Shown here: in pieces, positions 35,420-47,196 of the stretch
How positions within the stretch are numbered: the first letter of the stretch is position 1
How the letters are laid out: each line of letters opens with the position of its first letter
From: Cardiocondyla obscurior
Taxonomy: Eukaryota; Arthropoda; Insecta; Hymenoptera; Formicidae
Assembly (NCBI RefSeq): GCF_019399895.1
Contig: NC_091870.1
Coordinates: 5,191,001-5,255,000 of the forward strand
DNA: 64,000 nucleotides
Direction of reading: 5' to 3'
Made by a program: the position numbers and the translations under genes
The notes under the pieces: generated by a model
Seen by the model: only the letters and a program-made list of their open reading frames with translations
The model's database searches: none
Told to the model about the DNA's origin: nothing

Positions 35420-36605
35420 AAAATACAGCAAATTAAATAAGATACTCATTGCAATATGTATAATACAAAAATATAATAGGTCCTCATAATATGCGTTATG
35501 CATAATTTCAAATACGGTCCTCATAATATACGAAAGTCGGTAAAGGTTGAGAAAAAAATAATCCATTATTTTTTTACTATATGGCTTTAGTGACATATAT
35601 CACGTAATGTATTAATCGTCTAGCGTCATGTTCATACTTTTTAGAAGTGGCATTCGGTACTAAAGAAAAGTTCTTTAAAAGTTTTGTGGTCAGTCGACTT
35701 TGTTGTGATTTACAGCGTGAGAAAAATGGACGGCAATAAAGAGAAAATTCGCTATATTTTACAATTTTTCTTTGATAAAGGTGAAAACGTGAGCCAGGCG
35801 GTTAAAATTGTAAATGAAGTTTCTGGACTTATTACTGTGACAGCTAATTACGCGCAATTTTGGTTTCGTCGATTCCGTTGCCATAATTTCGACGTTAAAG
35901 ACGCACCTCGCATAGGAAGGCCCGTCATGGAAAACAGCGATAAAATTATGGAAATGATTGAAGTAGACCGCCATATTAGCAGTCGCAGCATCGCTCAAGA
36001 ACTGAAGATCGATCATATAATAGTATTAAATCATTTACATAAAGCTGGATTTCGGAAAAAGCTTCATGTTTGGGTGCCACATTTATTTACAATACGTGTA
36101 GCACCTAAACATCATGCTTTTTCCGGAATCCAGCTTTATGTAAATAATTTATTTATTTATTTATTTATTTAATTAATTTTTTACATTATGAGGACCTATT
36201 ACATTTTTATATTCTACATATTACAATAAGTATTTTATCTAATTTGCCGTAATTTATATACACAAATATGCAATAAAATAAAATAAAAATTTATTAAATA
36301 AAATATATAAAAGCAATAGATAAAATTATTTTTAATTTGTAAAATTATTATACGCACAAAACAGAATATCATATTTACATTCCATAAATGCGATATAAAC
36401 AAATAATTGACAGTAAACATCGCGCACGTTACAAACAAAGCGCTCATATACGTTTCACTGATTTAAATTCGTTTATTGCATTGATTTACGGCAAATGAAA
36501 TGAGATAGTTATTGCGATATACAGAATTTAAGAATGTAATAAGTCCTCATAATGTGCGTTATACATAATTTTAAATACAGTCCTCATAATGTACGAAAAT
36601 CAGTA
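35420..36605. repeat. Repeats with GTCCTCATAAT motif flanking a mariner fragment
   Basis: A ~110-bp unit at 35430-35555 (AATAGGTCCTCATAATATGCG...ACGGTCCTCATAATATACG) recurs directly at 36510-36605. A part of it occurs inverted at 36186-36242. A mariner N-terminal fragment lies between. A short inverted pair 36034-36063 / 36114-36143 (CATAAAGCTGGATTTCGGAAAAAGC and its near-complement) folds the end of that fragment. Confidence 0.65.
35726..36081 (+). pseudogene. Mariner transposase N-terminal domain (truncated)
   Basis: From ATG 35726 the frame reads KIRYILQFFFDKGENVSQA, QFWFRRFRCHNFDVKDAPRI, GRPVMENSDKIMEMIEVDRH and SSRSIAQELKIDHIIVLNHL. This is the classic paired helix-turn-helix DNA-binding region of mariner-family transposases, with the GRP linker. 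Homology stops after HVWVPH, just before the DDE domain. An inverted copy of the last 30 bases follows. The remainder of the open frame to 36172 is unrelated. Confidence 0.75.
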
Positions 36606-37214
36606 TATACATTAAGAAGGACGGAATATTACAATGCATATAAAATGTTACAAAGAACAACTTCAATTAACTTATAACAGATGCTTTTCGATTAAAGCGG
36701 ACTAATTAATACATCTACAAACTATGCCTTTAACTGTACAAAATATGCATATAAGTTTATGTATGAAATCAACATTATCAATTTGACAGCTTGTAATACG
36801 CAGGCACTATTTTCAGATGTATTAATTAATTCATTTTAATCGTAATTCATTTGTCAAAATTTAACTAAACTTTTGGTCTTTATAACATTTTACACCCATG
36901 GTAACGTTCCAGTCTTCGTAACGGATTCACGGACTTTCGTGCATTATCCTTAGTTAAAATACTTTTTCCAGAAAAAGATTCTTTTTACGTATTGCAGGAG
37001 TATAATAAACTGCTGCAGGCTCATTGGGAAATAACTGTTTTATTTTAGAAATTATTAATTCGTAATTTTTAGTATTTAATCGCCTGAAATAATTATTAAA
37101 TAATTAAATATAAGATATATTGTACATAATTTTAATTAAATATAATAGATATAAATAATAAAATCACTGTTTGCTATGAAATGCAAATAAGTGCCTCATT
37201 ATTATATCGACAAG
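36606..37214. other. AT-rich intergenic DNA downstream of a minus-strand gene
   Basis: No coding sequence recognised. It may contain the 3' end of the gene ending at 37215. Confidence 0.45.
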
Positions 37215-37877
37215 TTAATTTTTTAAGCAATTATTTAAGTGATTATTATTGTTGTAATAAGAAAGAATAGCTTTTCCCATTGGAGTCTGTTCAAGTAGTT
37301 CCGTTAAATTAAAATCAGGCATTTCTTTGAAATATTCTTCTTGAGACGAACATGATGGTTGTTCACGTTTATCTTCTATTACTATAAGAGTATTTTCACT
37401 GTCCGAAGTGTCATTACATGTAAACTCATTTATCTTTTTGGTGGGAATTTTTGGAATTATTGAAATATTATTATTTCCCACGTCTAAATTGTGTATATCC
37501 TAATCAAAATAAATAAAGTTATATAAATACGTATAATCTATAAGTTTAAGTGGAAAATACTTCTACAAATACTTAAATAAATCAAACTTACGTTATTTTC
37601 TTTGTTTGAAATAAACATTTCATACTTATTAATAAAATCTAATCTGTCATCAATATTAGGAATAAGCTCATTTAACATATCATTGTTTGTAGTTAATTTC
37701 GAAATATGATCAACTACAATTTTATGTTCTACAATAAAAAAATAAAAAATTTATACTTAAATATACTTTTAAAGTGAGTACGTTTTAATTTTTATGTGCA
37801 TCTTGTTATATTATGACAAAAATACTAACCCTCAAATCTCGGTAGCAAATTGCTACAGTCAATGACTTGTAACAATT
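37215..37877 (-). CDS. Small three-exon gene with SAM-like region (partial)
   Basis: Minus-strand exons are 37877-37830, 37728-37592 and 37499-37215, joined by AG acceptors (TTGCAG, TTGTAG, GATTAG) and GT donors (GTTAGT, GTAAGT). Their phases fit exactly (1, 0). The first two exons read LLQVIDCSNLLPRFE then KIVVDHISKLT and NELIPNIDDRLDFINKY, a pattern like the SAM-like domain of insect transposon-derived or regulatory proteins. The last exon is Ser/Asn/Glu-rich, contains LTELLEQTPMGKAILSYY, and ends in a stop. The N-terminal exon is not identified. Function is unknown; protein-protein interaction through the SAM-like fold is inferred. Confidence 0.5.
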
Positions 37878-37979
37878 CTGCAATACTGAACAATTCAGAA
37901 TTCAATTATTGTCAATTCTGAAACGAAACAAAAGAGAACTTTTTTTTTTCAAAATCTGTATACGAAGGAGATAGAGTTT

Positions 37980-38360
37980 TGCGTGATATAACTTGGTATC
38001 AACGACTAGCCTCGTGGTAACAGCACACATACATATGCATATGCAATGGCGAGCAAAGCAATGGATAAAGGATGCATGCAGTTATCACGAAACGAGTGGC
38101 TGCAACCAAATTATATCGTGCAAAACTCTGTTTTCTATGTATACACATCTCGAGAAAATAATAATAATTAATACGCTGCACTCACTTTCACTTTGTCACT
38201 TGCCGAATATATAAGTCGCTTGATTCGCACGTACTTGCCGTCTCGACCGTCTTGCTGAATAAACGTATCGATAGCAACTGGGAACAGAGATAACCCCTTC
38301 CCTTTGTTTGCGCGACTAACGCGTCTCATTACGTTACGGATTGTACTACACGATTAAGAT
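37980..38360 (+). repeat. LTR-promoter-like segment
   Basis: Contains a TATA-like AATATATAAGTCG (38206-38218) followed about 45 bases later by GAATAAACG, a spacing typical of the R region of small LTRs. It ends in CATTACGTTACGG. No paired copy, target duplication or coding region is visible. Confidence 0.28.
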
Positions 38361-38864
38361 ATTGTAGTTTTAAGTATATTATATTCTTGACTAAAGAAAT
38401 TATTAAATTGTAAAAAATTCAGATTAAATAAATTTTGTTTTCTTCTATAGAAGATTATAATATTCTTGAACAAAGAATGTATTCCTGTATTTAGTATATC
38501 GTAATGAGAATATTAAATATTTATGATGAGTATACTTTAAAACTATTGTCAAAAATATATTCTTCGTTGAAGACAATAATTACTTAAACAAAGTAAAATA
38601 AGTTGAAGAATTGATTTACTTTCCACCAAAATCATATTTTTCTCTGTGCATACTTTAAATCGTGAAATAAGCAATTCGGGACAGCCACCGAAAAGTACGA
38701 GGCTTCGCCGCTAGGCGGCGTTGCTTTCTCGCATTTAAAATACATTTCGGCCGGAATATAACGGGCCCATTAAGGCGTTCATTTGTTGAATTTTCGACTA
38801 TTATTTGATACCTACATAAGTTAGATTTTTTGTTATGGATTTTAAAACGTGTTATGTCTTATTG
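38361..38864. other. Intergenic DNA, no gene seen
   Basis: AT-rich sequence, then a short GC stretch with the palindrome CGCCGCTAGGCGGCG near 38707. Confidence 0.4.
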
Positions 38865-39020
38865 GGCAGGTTTCACCAAGTTTAGTTAACAATTTTAACC
38901 GTAGTTAAAGTATGGTTAATTCCAGTTAATATCTAACTACGTTTCACCATTCTTTTTCCGCAGTTAATTTACCGCTAACTGAAGTTAGTTTTAACTGACG
39001 GTTAGAGGGTCCGTTAGTAC
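38865..39020. repeat. GTTAA-rich non-autonomous DNA element remnant
   Basis: TTTCACCA occurs twice (38870, 38942), with many spaced GTTAA/TTAAC motifs in both orientations and an imperfect inverted arrangement. This looks like a small terminal-repeat element; ends are not defined. Confidence 0.35.
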
Positions 39021-39021
39021 C

Positions 39022-39126
39022 CTTAGGGGGAAGCTAAACCGTCGCCGAACTTGCACGGCGTCGATATGACAAGCCAAGCGCAAATTCCGTACCGGAACGT
39101 GGCGACATCTGGAGCCTTGTAATACG
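39022..39126 (+). mobile_element. Partial TTAA-type element, left end only
   Basis: Matches the first 105 bp of the elements at 45541 and 47197, from the terminal GGGGAAGCTAAA through TCTGGAGCCTTGTAATACG. It then diverges exactly where those elements enter their long palindrome. The TTAA is altered to CTTA. It is either a truncated copy or a form without the palindrome. Confidence 0.65.
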
Positions 39127-40315
39127 TAGGAGAACGAGGCGACGAAGTTTCCAAGACTCACCCAGTTATCCAACAGCCGTTAGGTAGGGAAGTCTTCAGC
39201 GTTCGATTGGCCGTCTTACCAAGTCGAGTCGTGCCTGCAGCGTGCTGATCACATCATTTTGCCACGAGAAAAGGCTTGCTGAGGTTTACCTTCTTGGTCC
39301 CTAATCCTTTGCGAACGGGCTCTACACTCGACGAAGGATCGATTCCCGAAGCAAGGTGAGTGCTCGGTCTGAATCCCCACATGTTCTTTGCTCGACAGAT
39401 CGAATTTCGCGACTCTGAACTTTGAAATATCTGTTTAACGAATGTCAACTGCTTCTTTTCGCTTAACAAATTACTTATCTACTCTACTTTAATTTTTTCT
39501 ATTGCAGTTTTCATATTATTTGCCAAGGAGGAAAAAAAGTTTTGTTTTGTATGTCAGTGTTTCACGAATTACTTGACATTGTTATCGAACTCTTGCCGGG
39601 ACAGCTCGCCTCGGGCTGCGTTTTTTTTTTTGCATTATTTATGTTCGAAACGGAATAACTGCGCAGTCGAGTTTTAAAGAAAAAGAAAGAAAGATGGAAA
39701 AATTACATTAAATAGGCGACGTCTAAGCGAGACTGTTAAAATGTGTGTTCCTGTTGTACTATTTTTTGTTAGACCTTCGCGACGTGACACCCGTCGTGTT
39801 GGGACGTTGATCTGTTAGCGGCTCGATCGATTCTTCCAAGTTCTTGTAAACATTAGGAGCGTACAAAGAGATGTAACATTGTGATATTTAGTTTCGGATC
39901 GCGTTTGAAATTCGCAACATTGGAAACTTAACCGTTCGCGTGAAAATTTCAATTTTATTCGGGAGGAACCAGATTCTGTAATAGCGAGCTTAGGAAGGGA
40001 ATCTTTAGAGCAGCCTTTTGCCGAGTGTATGGAACATTGTATTATTGCCTAATAATGTTATTTTTTTATCGATCTAATGAAATTATTTGATTTTAGATTG
40101 TAAAATGCTGGCCAACGTCGAGCAGAGTTGACGAGAGGATTCCTAGAGAGGCGCCGACTTGACCAACAAAAGAAAAAGAATCCCGTACAGATCATAGATT
40201 TAAAAACTACCGATTTGAAAAGAAGAGAACGTCATGGATTGCTATTCATTGAGGTATATATTATCAAATTATCAGAATCTAACGAAATTTTTCCTTCCTC
40301 TTTGTCTTTTCTTCG
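39127..40315. other. Region upstream of the transporter gene, no exon confidently identified
   Basis: GC-balanced to AT-rich sequence that could hold the 5' untranslated exon or promoter of the transporter gene starting near 40.7 kb. No open frame resembles a known protein. Confidence 0.35.
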
Positions 40316-40330
40316 ATTGTATTTTGTCCC

Positions 40331-40420
40331 TTCCTGTTCGGTTGTATTTTGTTCTTTCCTGTTCGGTTGTATTTTGTTCTTTCCTGTTCGGTTGTATTTT
40401 GTTTTTTCCTGTTTGATTGT
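40331..40420. repeat. 25-bp minisatellite, ~3.6 copies
   Basis: The unit TTCCTGTTCGGTTGTATTTT plus GTTCT repeats with exact 25-bp spacing at 40331, 40356, 40381 and 40406. Frames through it on both strands are artefacts. Confidence 0.9.
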
Positions 40421-40673
40421 TTCTGATGCGTGACGCGCAGCAAAGTTCTAAAATAGTCATTCCGTAGCCTAGTAATTTCTTTACCTGAACACACTTTATT
40501 TCTACAGAAAGTTTTTTTTTATATATAAACGTGACGAATAACTATCATAAATTTAGCTCGGGGCTTTAAAAAGACACGCGAATTATTACAACAAAAAATC
40601 GCGTCGGCACGACACTTTTTGCATGATTTATTTGACGATGATCGAACTGACGACACCTTATTGCATGTTTCAG

Positions 40674-43600
40674 CGTGGAGCAGGAGGCGTCGAAGAACAT
40701 TGAAGAGAATGAACGAGAGTGGTTTAAGGATGCGATCGTTTCGAGTCGGAGCCTCAACAAAGGGTTCGTCGAACCGACAACCATTCGAAATGCCATCCGA
40801 GAGGTACTTAATTACCGTCATTATCTCACGAAGGATAATATTTTTTTTTTATGATCTGTTGAGAGCAATTATTCGGCATTAAAAAAAATAGTAAAAAAAA
40901 TATCTTAATGAGGAAGGTTTAAAAGATAAAAAAAGAGATTTCGTGCGCGGGGCTTAAAAATGTTGTAGAAAAATAGCAAGGCAAAAATAAAAAGAAAAGT
41001 TTTACGGAAGGTATGCAAGATCTTTTTAAACTTTTGCAGATCATCGCCTGCATCGTGGCAGCGTCTTTTCATATAGTGGTCGGTTTTATCATGGCGTATT
41101 CAGCTATTCTCATTCCTCATTTTGAGAAGGATGATGCGAAACTACATGCCACGCAAGAGGAAACTTTCTGGATAGGTAAGATCGCATGGATATATGATAC
41201 GCACATGGGATCGTTAAAAACAGGTGATAGAGACATGTAACGTTATTCCGTTAAAAGAATTGCGCATGTAACATTAATTACAAATTAAAATTGTGCTTAG
41301 TCGGTTCTTTTTTACGAAATACGTAATTATAAATACTCAAAACGATGACATCGCAAGATGCCACCGTTGCATAAACTAGATACTGTTATCGTAAAATAGA
41401 TGAGTATTAGAAGTGCAGTCATTATTGGTATCGTTAGCAGCTATCCTCTTTGTATTGATAAAACATTATCACGAAGCTGACTAGACGGATTGCGTAAGAG
41501 TGTTGTAATTGTTGAAAGAAAACCGTACGCGCACCGTCGCCGTGCGTGTCGTTGCATGCGAGAGCTGATCGTTCAGATCAAGCATCGTACTCTGATTAAA
41601 TTCATCTTACGCAACATCAATCTACGTTTAGCGCTATCAAAGTCTTCTCGCGGCAACTAAAGATTGTTTTCTACTGTAGCAAAATTTTCAATCTAGACTA
41701 TTTCTTTCTATCGATCGTAGTCCACGTCTTTTACATGTATACATTTTTATTACTTGACAATTACTTAGTATTCATTTTTTATAACACTAGAAGAAACCAT
41801 GCGCGCGCTATTTTTTTAAGGAAGCAAAATTACAAACTATGAAAAAAAAATCATGCGACTTACCAAACTGCATGAGCTTCAGCGGAGTTGTAGAGTTCTG
41901 TCGGTGACTGTAACATAAAATAAAACATATTAATGTAGACAAGTTAGTATTTAAATTCATGTAAAGGTAAAGCTTTATTTTTATAAAGATTTTCTAAAAA
42001 AAAGAAATTAATATTTACCTAAAATTTGCTCCGCCGATGCATGATGCCCTTCCCGGGCCTGCTCCTCTTCTCAGATGGGACGTGTCGAGCCATCCTTCCG
42101 CGCACAAGACACTCGCGAACACCCCGACCGTGATTTTATAATCGCGAAAATTACTTCATGATCACTTTCGCGCGTTCCATGTTCGGCACTCGCGTTAAGA
42201 AAAATGTCGTATATCAAAAAACTCCGCTCGAATACTTTACGGAACTCCCGGAACGACCGACGAACCGGCTGCGGTTCGTATAATTATTAATATCGGCGGT
42301 GACGACACTCGTTGATGACCGGTGGATGCAGTTGCGTCGATCTGTAACAAAAAAAAAAATATATATATATATATGTATATTAATTTTAGAGATGCTACAA
42401 GTATAAGCTATTAGTTTTACGTTTTAAAAAAATGATTCTTATTTCTGAAGTTGCTCCGTTGATGAACGATGCCTTTCCGAGGTTTTATCCTCTCAGAATA
42501 TAAAGCCTCCCGTCTGGGTGACTAGTTTTTTTAAGATAGGAAAAGCGAGATGCAAAGTATAACGAAATAATAATATTAATATATTAAAAAGATGAAACTT
42601 ATCTAGATTTATCTAATTTTCAGCCAGTTTGACCGTCGTCTGCGCGCCTATTGGTGCCTTGGTTGCGGACTTCCTGATGGAGATGTTCGGTCGACTGAGA
42701 ACTCTGCAAATCGGCGCAATTCCCTCCGTGATTGGTTCGATTCTCATTGCCACATCGACGAACATACCGATGCTGCTGGTGGGCCGTTTGCTAACTGGAT
42801 TAGCGATCACACTGTCGACCTCACCAGCAATAGTTTACATTACCGAGGTAGCTAGACCGGAACTACGTGGCTCCTTGATCTCATTCGGGACGACGCTGGC
42901 ATCATTCGGCATGGTGCTGTGTTATTTGAAAGGCGCCTACTTGCAATGGGACCTCGTTGCCTACCTCAGCCTCATTTACGCGATCGTTCCCATTTTATTA
43001 GTACAATTAATTGTGCCAGAATCGCCAGTTTGGCTTGTCTCGAAGGGGCGCATTGATGACGCCAAGAAGTCTCTAGAGTGGTAAGCTTGAACTCGTCGTT
43101 AAACATATTGATAAAAAAAAATTTCTTACGTTATTTACTATGTAACTGATCATTTTTTTGCCGTAGGCTTCATGAAAACGAAACGTCGGAAAGCAAAACG
43201 TCGATGGCCGAAGTGCAGTTTATTAACATTATGAAAGAAAATGAAATTAAGTTGAACGAGCAACGGCGAAGCAAATATAGTAGCACGTCCAACAAGTGGC
43301 GAGGATTTCTTAAACCGAACGGATGGAAACCCATGGTGATACTTTTTTTGCTGTTTTCCTTTTAACAGTTTTCCGGAATTTACATCACGCTGTTTTATGC
43401 TGTGACTTGGTTTCAAGTAATTAGAAACGATTCTATATATGCAATGAATTTATACATCTTGTTCTTTTTCGTATATCTTGCAAATTGTATTCAATCGCGA
43501 CTTGTACACGAGTAGCGATATTTAAATTGATTTAGTTTTATTGATTATCGATTTGTATCAATTAGCGGTGATGGATACATAAAACCAGATAGTCAACTTA

Positions 43601-44390
43601 CGATGATTTTCAGAAAGTCGGTGCGGGCGTAGATGCGTACATGGCGTCAATTTTGGTCAGTTTAACGTTCTTTTTGTACTCGATGGTAAATACTTGGCTA
43701 CTGAGGCGATATAAAAGACGATCGCTGTGCATAATATCGTCATTTGGAATGGCTTTGTGCATGATTGTCTCGGGCTACTTCACGCTGAACATTAAGAACG
43801 GCGATCGCAGCGGATACTGGGTAAGTTAGAATTTTATTTCGTTCGTGTCGTTCGGTGAAATGTAATTTTTAAAAATGAGAAAACGTCACCATGTAATACT
43901 TGCAGGTCCCAGTAGCTTGCGTGCTACTTTACGTATGCACGTCGATAATCGGGATGCTGACTATTCCATGGACCATGACGGCGGAATTGTTTCCAACCGA
44001 AATCCGCGGAATTGCTCACTCCATCAGTTTTTCCATGGCAAATTTACTTATGTTCGCCGCATTGCAAAGTTATAGAAGCCTACAAGCTTTTCTAGGAGGT
44101 GCGAACCTTTAAATATTCATATCTCGCACGTATAATTATTGTACTTTGATGTCTTAACTAATATAATATTTCTGTTTCAAGGTGCGTATGCGGTACAATG
44201 GTTTTTCGCTGGCGTTTCCGTGGAAGCAGCTATTTTCGTGTGGGTATTACTGCCGAAGACTCATGGCAAACAGTTATCGGAAATTGAAGAATATTTTCAT
44301 AACAATTTTTTGGCCCTGGGAGCGAAAAACAAAGACAAAAGCTTTTTTAGGAGGTGCGAACCTCAAAATATTCATATCTCGCACGTATAA
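40674..44390 (+). pseudogene. Facilitated trehalose/sugar transporter (Tret1-like) gene with in-frame stop
   Basis: Exons: 40674-40802 (acidic N-terminus, tentative), 41040-41175, 42624-43080, 43167-43416, 43614-43820, 43906-44098 and 44182-44390. All splice sites follow GT-AG and all phases fit. Major-facilitator sugar-porter features are visible: repeated membrane helices, LLVGRLLTGLAI, YITEVARPELRG, PESPVWLVSKGR, FSGIYITLFYAV, PWTMTAELFPTEIRG and LPKTHGKQLSEIEEYF. The closest fit is the insect Tret1 group, which moves hexose or trehalose across plasma membranes. A TAA at 43363-43365 lies inside the helix before FSGIY and would truncate the protein at roughly half length. The last intron and exon are duplicated downstream. 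The start codon exon is not identified. Confidence 0.75.
41864..41907 (-). other. Antisense exon-like segment in the transporter intron
   Basis: On the minus strand a 44-nt segment is bounded by GTTACAG and TTTG|GTAAGTCGC, both good splice consensus. A second donor-like TTTTAG|GTAAAT lies at about 42018, in a stretch (42019-42080) that is imperfectly repeated at 42447-42500. This may be part of an antisense transcript; no long frame supports a protein. Confidence 0.25.
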
Positions 44391-44596
44391 TTATTGTACT
44401 TTGATGTCTTAACTAATATAATATTTCTGTTTCAAGGTGCGTAATCGGTACAATGGTTTTTCGCTGGCGTTTCCGTGGGAGCATTTATTTTCGTGTGGCT
44501 ATTACTGCCGAAGACTCATGACAAAAAGTTATCGGAAATTGAAGAATATTTTTATAACAATTTTTTGGCCCTGGGAGCGAAAAACAAAGACAAAAG
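44086..44596 (+). repeat. Tandem duplication of last intron and terminal exon
   Basis: Unit 1 (44086-44340) and unit 2 (44341-44596) are nearly identical ~255-bp copies, each running from the exon-6 end GCTTTTCTAGGAG through the intron to AAAAACAAAGACAAAA. In unit 2 the exon start carries GCGTAATCG, giving a stop just after the splice site, where unit 1 has GCGTATGCG. Sequence after unit 2 encodes a basic tail (RRRAARRAQYSAKLAA) ending at 44676, probably the original C-terminus. Confidence 0.85.
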
Positions 44597-45540
44597 AAGA
44601 CGAGCCGCAAGGAGGGCTCAGTACAGCGCAAAATTGGCGGCAACCGAACCACTGAATCCGAAAACGCAGCATGTTTAAAATTAGTTGTTTTACAAAGAAT
44701 CTCGCGCTGTGCGCGAGAACGTCCCGCAATAGTGCCACCAGTTTTACTTACAAGAATTTTGCGTCAGGAATATCGTTCCAGTATTATGTCGATCTGATGC
44801 CGTTTAAAGTATTGTAGCAGACTCGATCGCGACAAACATTCGTGTATGGCGCCGTTTACTTAGGATAGATATGTAAATCACTCCAGACAAATGACTGGTT
44901 CGTCATAATAGTAGGCGATTTTCTTTAGATAATAGTAGTTTGATTTTCTTTGCAAGTCCACAAAAACGTTATATGTTTATTTTACCGTTTGACCAAATAG
45001 TCCAATGGGAGGAAACGAAAACTCGATCAAGTTCTGCGCAACTAGCCATCGATAGAAAAAAAAGTTGCATAGAGTTAGATATATGTATATTTATTGTAAT
45101 ATAGTACTTGAAAATTTTGTAGACTTATACTATTTGTAAAGAATAAGTTTCCTTATTTTACTGCGTTACTATGTTAGAGCGTATCAAAAGAACTTTGTAC
45201 CTAGTATCTATAAGATTTTTGAATAAAATAAAGATGCCTTGTGATTTCTTTGGGAATATTTTAACAACAATGAATCGTTCGTCGCGCTCTTAAATTGTAA
45301 TCGTAAAAAATCGTCTCGATAACTCCCCGTCATTCTTTCGGTCGTTCGTCTTTCGGGAAATAGTGTTAGTGATTAGTAATAGTAATTATATAAAAAAAAA
45401 AGTGTAATATAGCGCGCGCCCTGTGATTTCTAGCAAATCCTATCTTTAAAAAATTGGCGCGTTACGCATGAATTAACTTTTTTATTGTTGCCGCTTAAAA
45501 CCCACGTTGATTGGCTCTCGCTTGATGTGAAGTAACTCGC
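44597..45540 (+). other. Original transporter tail and 3' untranslated region
   Basis: The former C-terminal coding end reaches 44676. AT-rich sequence follows, with overlapping AATAAA signals at 45222-45233 (GAATAAAATAAAG), a likely polyadenylation site. No further gene before the TTAA element. Confidence 0.5.
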
Positions 45541-45857
45541 TTAAGGGGAAGCTAAAGCCGTCGCCGAACTTGCACGGCGTCGATATGACAGGCCAAGCGC
45601 AAATTCCGTACCGGAACGTGGCGACATCTGGAGCCTTGTAATACGCGTGCATATAAGAATAACAGACCTTTGCCTGTTTGCTAGCTTTGCCTGCTTGTCT
45701 ATTCTGTCCTGTCCATCTTGATGACCATGTGCAAAGAGGAATTATATTTTTTATAAATAAATTGTTACAGCGTAATAAACAATTTATTTATAAAAAATAT
45801 GATTTCTCTCTGCACATGGTATTATAAAAAAAAAATTAAAAAAAAAAATTATAAGTA

Positions 45858-45935
45858 CATAACGGGACTCGAACCGGCGCTCGCACAGTCATCAAATTAG
45901 CAGGCCCGCTGTTAGCCGTTGCGCTACAGAGATAT
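45858..45935 (-). repeat. tRNA-like module, left arm of element A
   Basis: Minus-strand TAGCGCAACGG (A-box-like) and a perfect B box GGTTCGAGTCC at the usual spacing are followed by T-rich runs near 45845-45825. Acceptor and T stems pair poorly, so it is tRNA-derived rather than a working tRNA. It points outward from the palindrome centre. Confidence 0.6.
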
Positions 45936-46479
45936 TCTAATAGTTTAGGCGAAGTTACTGGTACTTGTATGGCAATAGTACTATTTGAACATTTACAAAA
46001 AATATGTGTAATAATCAGCTAGATTATTGGAAGATTGAATATTCTAGCTGTCTAATTCACATATTTAGTGTAAATGTTGAAATGCTACTGTGTCAAGTAT
46101 CAACCATGGTACTTTCCACTTATAAAAGTCATAACTTATTTATTCATGTATGTAGCTGATACCAGAAGCAAAATATGTATAATATATACATTTTTATAAA
46201 CGGATTAAACATATATTTCAATCCGTTTATAAGAATGTATATATTATACATATTTTGTTCAGCTACATACATGAATAAATAAGTTATGACTTTATAAGTG
46301 GAGTACCATGGTTGATACTTGACACAGTAGCATTTCAACATTTACACTAAATATGTGAATTAGACAGCTAGAATATTCAATCTTTCAATAATCTAGCTGA
46401 TTATTACACACATTTTTGGTAAAGGTTCAAATGGTACTATTGTCATACAAGTACCAGTAACTTCGCTACTGAAACTTCT

Positions 46480-46570
46480 GTAGCGCAACGGCAACAGCGG
46501 ACTAATTTGACGACCGTGCAAGCGCCGGTTCGAGTCGGTTATGTACGTACTTATAATTTTTTTTTCTAAT
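46480..46570 (+). repeat. tRNA-like module, right arm of element A
   Basis: Mirror copy of the left module: GTAGCGCAACGGCAACAGCGG and GGTTCGAGTCGG, ending in a run of Ts (46557-46565). It also points outward. Confidence 0.6.
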
Positions 46571-47196
46571 TAAAAAAAATTTTTTTTTTTTATAACACCA
46601 TGTGCACAGAAAAATCATATTTTTATAAATAAATTGTTATTGCGCTGTAGCAATTTATATATAAAAATATGATTCCTCTTGCACATGGTCATCAAGATGG
46701 ACAGGACAGGATAGACAAGCAGGCAAAGCAAGCAAACAGGCAAAGGTCTGTTATTTCTATATGAACACATGTATGTACAACACTGCCATCTATCCTGTGA
46801 CGCCGGAACTAATCTTGCTCGATTTTCGTGACATTTTTACCAAAATGGCACATGCTGACCCGTGCACATTTTGCTAAATCGTAAATTCGACTATTCTTTT
46901 TTGTTAGCCTTTGAATCGTAATTTCAAATGCGCCATTCTTTTCCTTGATGTTTCAGGAATTCCGGCCTGGTCTCTGTTTGTGCGTCTAAGCGATATAACC
47001 TATGCAGTAAATAAATGTTTCATAGGTGAACACATAAAAAATAATTTTTTCGCATATTTTATATCAAACTGACCAGACCGGTATTCATAAGCGTGCGTAC
47101 TTTAATTCTGGAGAAGGATTTTTCATTCCGTTCAGCCGTTTAGAAAAATAGTCGAATTTACGATTGCGTGGTAAAACAGGAAGGTTTAGCTTCTCC

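Noticed and set aside
45858..46570. Genuine tRNA genes in the TTAA elements
   Set aside because: A and B boxes fit, but acceptor and T stems do not pair and the copies are mirrored inside a repeat, so they are tRNA-derived modules.
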